Of a DNA stretch of 64,000 bases, positions 58,720 through 64,000 are shown piece after piece; within the stretch, counting starts at the first letter, position 1, and each line of letters starts with the position of its first letter. This DNA is from Pezizomycotina sp. ARF18 (lineage: Eukaryota > Ascomycota). The notes beneath the pieces were generated by a model. It had not been told where the DNA came from. It ran no database searches and saw nothing but the letters and a program-made list of their open reading frames with translations. The stretch covers positions 688,752 through 752,751 of the forward strand of contig AZLU01000003.1 of NCBI GenBank assembly GCA_002224055.1. Reading direction: 5' to 3'. A program made the translations under genes and the position numbers.

Positions 58720-60006
58720 TGTTTGAGCACACAGTCAATTTCAGTGGTTTTGTCGGTGAACTTGGGTGCGTCGGAGTGCCATCCTTCACGCTTCCTAGAG
58801 GCGCAAATGCCTTCATATATGTTGTCTAAAACCATTAATTCCTTACCAAATTGAACGAAAAATAACGAATTGTAGATCTAAGTCCTGAGTGTTTGTGCCC
58901 TTCTAATAACGTTACAGCACTGAACAGTTATACCTTTATTTCTAACTATAACGTTAAAAAATAACATTACGCATCTTGGCAAGGGTCTAATTTGAATAGA
59001 ATATGTTGATATTGCATGTAACAGCACGACATGACGGGTTGCGAACGCACGAGATGATGATGCGTAAGAGTATGAAATGCTGCTCTGTAATAGCATGCAT
59101 GATGGATCACGAAAGCACAGCATGATGGTTTCTGTAACAGCACGGTATGATGGTAGGCACCAAACATGGACGATGATGGCAGCATCGGATGTGGATACAC
59201 GCAACACAAAAATGGTAGCTTGTCATTCGATAACCGTCGCCACCAAGGATATCCATGCCTGAAACAGGTAATATCATGCGTCGTCGGCTATCACAAACTT
59301 TTCATTCCACTTATAGGTACAAAAAGTACTTAGGAAAATCTTCAAATTATTACAAAAGGAGTAAGATTAACCATGCCTGGTCACAAGGTTTCAAATTGGG
59401 CTGGGAAAAACTAAATCCGAATCAGGAAAGACCATTTCCTGAACCGTAAAAAAGACGGGACAAAAAAAAATTTTTTTTTTTTTTTTTTTTTTTTCCTTGG
59501 TCTAAACTATTTTGATTAGCTAAGGCAATTCTGGAAGCTAGAAGACCAAAGACAACAGGCGGGCAGCATCAGGCAATTTTCCAACCAATCCCCGTCTACC
59601 TCATTGTTTCCTTGTATCCACGAAATCGAAAGTTGCCATTCGATTCAACGCCTGTTCATCATAGAATCCGTTCCATCCTCAATTCAATCAGTCCAGCAGT
59701 TCTCGCATCTCCTTCCTAACATCGGAATTGACACTGTGGTGGAGGCGGTTGTGACGCCTGATCGTCTCTGCATTTGTGATACTCTCTTTTAGAATCTCCA
59801 CCTGATCCATTTGTTCCAGTAGAGGGAAACAGCACTTAAGCTGACTAATTTGCTTCTCGAATTCTACGGATCTAGTACACCGTTCCTCATCTTCACACAA
59901 CAACGCTTGTCACGTTCAATCCTCCGATAAACAAACCCCCCCCCCCCCCCCCCCAACCAGCCAACCTTCTCCTCTATACACAACCGCACATATACACACA
60001 ACGGCA
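58720..60006. other. Gene-poor stretch with degenerate repeats
   Basis: From about 59030 to 59180 a loose repeat built on CAGCACG-ATGATGG words (period about 30) recurs. An A9/T22 tract lies at 59462-59493. A minus-strand open frame at 59688-59903 (QISQLKCCFPLLEQMDQVEI, RHNRLHHSV) looks protein-like, but no family is recognised. A C run of 19 lies at 59936-59954, about 52 bases before the NDUFA13-like start codon. Confidence 0.35.
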
Positions 60007-60392
60007 ATGTCACAAGATCTACCCCGAAAGGCGGCTACGAACCGTCCAGTACCGCCGCAACCTCCCCGCCCGCGGATTCCGACCGGGCTTCTACGTCCTC
60101 GCCGTCGGCGTAACCTGCGTCGTGGGCATGTACCAGGCGTTCGCGGCGATGAAGGAGCAGAGGAGCTCGCGAGGGAGAAGCTGTGGGCCAGGGTGCACCT
60201 GATACCCGTCATGCAGGCGGAGACGGACAGGGACCTCGTGCGGAGGGTCTGGGCGGCTGAGAAGAGGGAGGAGGCGCTAATGAAGGATATGAAGGGGTGG
60301 AAACTGGAAGCGTTTACCACACGGACAGGTTCGTCGCGCCGACGCTGCAGGTGGCGCGACGGAATATTACGCCGCATCCGCAGAAATCTTAA
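60007..60392 (+). CDS. NDUFA13: Complex I subunit, GRIM-19/NDUFA13 type
   Basis: Accessory subunit of mitochondrial NADH:ubiquinone oxidoreductase with one TM helix. From ATG 60007 the conserved blocks are MSQDLP, then KGGYEP, then VQYRRNLPARGFRPGFYVLA and VGVTCVVGMYQAFAAMKEQ (the TM helix), then ELAREKLWARVHLIPVMQAE, DRDLVRRVWAAEKREEALMK and DMKGWKL, and DRFVAPTLQVAR with a stop at 60392. All blocks fall in order but in three frames, with changes near 60025, 60060, 60170 and 60310; no introns are evident. Length about 128 residues matches the fungal family. The density of frame changes against intact conserved blocks argues for sequence error. Confidence 0.88.
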
Positions 60393-61126
60393 GGTGGAGG
60401 AGGAGGCATTGACAGATGTTCAGAGGAGGGGCAAGGGTATTTGGGCGGTTTTTATAAGAATTACTATTCGACTATAAGACATGCGGAGCAAAGTCACCTG
60501 TACAAAAATACACCGAAAAAACTATCTAATGCATACTTTACAAACTTACATCTATTCCTTTACTGCTTATTTGTACATGCTGCTTCACCATTATTGTGTA
60601 TATAATTATCTATCCTGTGGTTCAGCATATATGATGTTCTTTTTTCCAAACCGGCGACGTATAGTTATCAGCCTGGTTCGATTCCGTATTTATTATTTTT
60701 ATCATTCCGGCCACGGAGCATGTCTCCACACGGCCCTCGAGGCATGCAATTGATACTAACGTGGAAGTGAACTGTAAAGCGCTATATAGATGAGCCCGTT
60801 ACCCTTATAGTATGGCACTTTCTTGGTGTTATACATCACGAAATCGCCCTTTCCTATAGAATAGCCTCGCCCCCTCCCCCCTCCGATCATGTGACAAACC
60901 CACCGCTCAAAGCCTTCGACCCTTACTTAGTCAAACTAACCCCCTCTCGTTCAATAATTCAGTATAGCCTAATCAGGTGTAATTGGGTTTGGGTTCCTGA
61001 ATTTGCCTGTTCAGGTCAGTCCCGCACAATTTGGTATCCATGTGTTCCCCCTATCGGCCGGGTTTAACTCTCACTTGAGTCCTGAACATACGACAATTAT
61101 CTTTTGCTTCCCTGTTTAACTGCCGG

Positions 61127-61160
<34 letters not shown>

Positions 61161-63773
61161 CCTGAAGCTTTAACTTTTATACTTTATATATCTTCATGGG
61201 GATGAAAGAACGAAAACAACTTGGTATGTCTACGTACTAACTAGGGTAATATTACCTTTCTATGCGTTGTTACCCGAGCATACAGCATCTCACTGGTTTT
61301 TATATACATCAAAAAAGATTATATAGAGGACTTCACAGTTGCGTAAATGGAACATTCACAAAATCAAATCACAATGTGCTTTCTTAACGATGACGTATAT
61401 TTAGTACATCTACTAATCTAAAGTGGGGATTCCTAAATATAAAACGGTCCGTCCAGAGATCTACTTATGAGTTCAACTTTCTGGTTCTCGTGAACTTGTG
61501 GATTCGTATGGTTCCGTTTTTGTTCTCACTCCACATCATTATATTTCGACTTCCGCCGCTAAAGTAATTGGTTTCGCCGTAAGTATGAGCCGACTGCTTG
61601 TCGCTCTGCATCAATAACATTTAGGTATTCTTTGTAGATCGGGTACGTGTTCTCCTATGTCACGGTCGTCCTCTAGAGAAAATCTCATCACTATCTAGAT
61701 TAATGCCTTTTGATGCTCCGAGATTCGAACGGTTAAAGCGGTTTAAAAAGATGTCGAATACTATCAGTGGACGCATTTGCGCCTTTATACTCGTGTTTCT
61801 AGAAGTGCGGGTAAGGCATGTGGTTTCTTGCGACGACGTCTTGAATATCCTTGGGGCCCAACCGGTAACCGCGCATCGGGTTTGGAATTATTCTTTTTAC
61901 ACCTACCTGTTACGCCAAAAAAAGCATATCCCGGGGAAATATAGATATCCCATTGAGAACCCGGCGATCAGACACCAAAGATTAAAACTCTCTCATTGCA
62001 CACCGTGAAAAACCATCGTGGTTGGTTTTCTCCGTCGGAGGATATGAGTTGCTACCAACTGTTCCGGATAAGGAGGAAAATGTCTTCGAATTATAAGATG
62101 GCGCCGAATCAAGCTTTCCAGAAATTGCTATAAATCGATTTCTTGAGAACCCTCGAAAGCCTTTGACACCCAATATCAATCGTTGATATATCGGCATTTT
62201 CCATCGATAACCTACAGGCAAATTTCATATCGATATCTCCCTCCGCCGAGGCGAGTACTACTAGCTGAAGACCCGGTTCGAAAGAAATATCTCTCCACAT
62301 CGCAGAATCCTAAGTAGCTTAATATACGGTCTGTCATTATCGTAATTTAAGTGAATATCCAGCCTCGGAGACAATTGCAAAATGCTGTGACCCTGAGACG
62401 CTAAAGCTCATATTAACTTGTAAAATAGCGAAGCTTCCGCTATACGTAATCTCTCCCTCAGCTGCCTTTCTACCCCTGCCCGCTTAACCTCCAATTCTTG
62501 CCAAACGAGTGGTTATGAACGCCTTGCGTGATTCCTGATTATCTTCAGAAGGATATTCTCTCCAAGACCTGCCGTCTTGAATTGATCAACATAGATATCG
62601 CGGCAACTAGCAAAATCTCTGTGATATGCATCATGTTGATCATGCTACATGTATTAACTACCCTGAGTGCGTGTTCTCAACGCGATCGGGAAGTAGTAAG
62701 CGTAAATCTATGAGGTCCGACGGGCGGCGTCTTGCGGCCGGCACACAGACCAGGCTCGTAATGAGGATAATAGCATGTACCGTGGCACCGAAGAATGCAG
62801 TTCTATTAGTGAATGTTCCCTAGTATTAGTTTTGTCTGTATAGACCGGCTCTGTTTTGTATACGGCGCGGGTGGTTTCCGGAGATGTCTATGTCCTGGTA
62901 TCACGCCCCATTATCGTCCGAATAGCGAGGGATTCCACATCCGACCAGATATCATAGCCGGAAATTGCGCATTGGTTTCGTAAATAGAACATATTCCTAA
63001 GGACTACCAAAAACGGGTGTGATTCTAACCAAGGCTTATGCGCTGCCTTCAACTTCGGGCACAGGTCCATCTTGCTACATGACTTCTGTGCATGCTTCAT
63101 CAACACAGCTTCCTTTAGCGTATGTTCGGTGTTTTACAACTCTTATAATCCGCCCACTCACTGAGCGAGCGCATTCCTATACCCTTTAATAATGGTTCTA
63201 GAATCCTCATATGGTCTCGGGCGATCCTAACCGGGTGTCCAATCACATAGCATGCACATCTGGTAATATCAACTTTCCGCACAACACAGGATGCCAATTG
63301 TAAGAGGTCGGAGATAGGAGTGGTATCCGTAATCGGTTTGAAGCCCTAGCTATTGTGAACAAGTTGAGGTCGTATAATACCTTCAGGTCATTCAATAGTT
63401 ACGTTTAATTGCTTGATACGAGATTCGCTGGATTTTATAGTACTAGTTACGGTTTTTGGGGGCGTCGGGTGTATATCTTGAATATAGATCAGCCCGACAA
63501 CTGGCATTTTCTTTCCGCAGATACCCTAGATACGTTGGCATTTTGGTGTTGAGAAAAATAAATAGTCTGAGGAATTTCTTTTTTTTTTCCTTCCAATAAT
63601 TTCCTTCAGCCCTTCTTTTTATTTTTCCTTTTTCCAAAACAAAATCAACCCCAGAATTCATCATCGTCATTCTTTATCCGATCCGATTCAATAATTAACC
63701 ACAGCTTTGAGAGGAGATCACCTCAACATTCCTTCCAATTCAATATAATAGAACACTCACACCATTCGCGCCG
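60393..63773. other. Gene-poor stretch
   Basis: No gene recognised. A T/A tract (about 20 Ts then 14 As) lies at 61127-61160. Minus-strand frames at 62888-63106 (KAAHKPWLESHPFLVVLRNM) and 63115-63297 (YVIGHPVRIARDHMRILEPL) are adjacent and protein-like, and could be pieces of one decayed gene. A plus-strand frame at 61703-62008 has no motif. Confidence 0.35.
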
Positions 63774-64000
63774 ATGGTGCGCACCCTCCCATGGCTCAAA
63801 AACGGGCAGCAGAAGCACCTAAACGCACCCACCACAAAACGTCGGCGCATCGACAACGCCTCCGTCTCCCCGCCACCATCATCGCGCTCGACGTCCGTCG
63901 CATCTTCTCGCGCAACGAAGCCATCTACCAACAGCGATATTAACGAAGAGTAATAAGACTACCCAATCCTTCTTCTCTCTCCCTCTCCAGCTCCAATGCT
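63774..64000 (+). CDS. First exon of an unrecognised gene, cut by window edge
   Basis: The ATG at 63774 starts MVRTLPWLKNGQQKHLNAPT, then a basic TKRRRIDN patch (a nuclear-signal-like run) and a Ser/Pro-rich stretch. The frame meets TAA at 63952, but GAAGAGTAATAAG holds a GT donor at 63950 and CCTCTCCAG at 63982-63990 is a fitting acceptor. The gene may therefore continue past 64000 after a short intron of about 41 bases. Product unknown, likely nuclear from composition. Confidence 0.4.

Noticed and set aside
59560-59690. RNase H-like string on the minus strand (SISWIQGNNEVDGDW)
   Set aside because: A weak resemblance to the retroelement RNase H motif in one short frame. No reverse transcriptase or other element part is nearby.
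1-64000. CRISPR array, rRNA operon, telomere repeats or bacterial operons
   Set aside because: No spaced direct repeats, no rRNA core sequences, no TTAGGG arrays and no Shine-Dalgarno-led operons were seen; the genes are intron-bearing and fungal.

Overview
The window looks like nuclear DNA of a filamentous ascomycete (Pezizomycotina). The evidence is short GT-AG introns with CTRAC-type branch points, a tRNA-Asn gene with an intron one base 3' of the anticodon, and fungal-type genes: a class III GH18 chitinase, an SRP9-21 subunit, a Yvh1 phosphatase, a Mam3-type DUF21/CBS protein, and the remains of a HET-like/ankyrin protein. No rRNA, CRISPR array, prophage or bacterial-style operon is visible. 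I cannot place the species further.

Layout: conserved genes sit in islands separated by long gene-poor stretches. Island 1 (1.4-3.9 kb) holds MAM3 on the minus strand. Island 2 (9.4-12.3 kb) holds an ataxin-10/Ctr86 homologue on the plus strand. Island 3 (28.3-35.1 kb) holds a BTB/POZ protein, YVH1, SRP9-21 (convergent with YVH1) and a STIMATE-family vacuolar membrane protein (divergent from SRP9-21). Island 4 (46.2-53.5 kb) holds a secreted chitinase, RAD9 (convergent with it), a TDA10-like P-loop kinase (divergent from RAD9) and the ubiquitin-conjugating enzyme UBC8 (convergent with the kinase). A complex I subunit (GRIM-19/NDUFA13 type) lies alone at 60.0-60.4 kb. The first exon of an unrecognised gene runs off the right edge. 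Two small secreted proteins (24.6 and 42.6 kb) sit alone in gene-poor DNA.

The gene-poor parts (4-9, 12.3-24.6, 35-46, 53.5-60 and 60.5-63.7 kb) hold short open frames without recognisable products, long A/T homopolymers and decayed genes: the HET-like/ankyrin relic at 16.4-17.3 kb and two protein-like minus-strand relics at 20.2-20.9 and 54.8-56.6 kb. They also hold two strongly AT-rich blocks that look like repeats damaged by RIP (14.8-16.3 and 56.7-58.3 kb).

One property affects everything: nearly every conserved gene is broken by single-base frame changes while its splice sites and conserved residues on both sides are intact. Many breaks fall at short homopolymers that are one base short. 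This fits uncorrected indel errors in a long-read assembly better than mass pseudogenisation, so the coding spans below are gene extents rather than single open frames. The genes are mostly unrelated housekeeping functions (Mg/metal homeostasis, translation targeting, ribosome maturation, DNA-damage checkpoint, ubiquitylation, respiration). I see no biosynthetic cluster and no clear new multi-gene system. The more unusual items are an 8-base microexon in UBC8, a structured element with a Pol III B-box-like motif at 8.5-8.7 kb, and the isolated secreted proteins.
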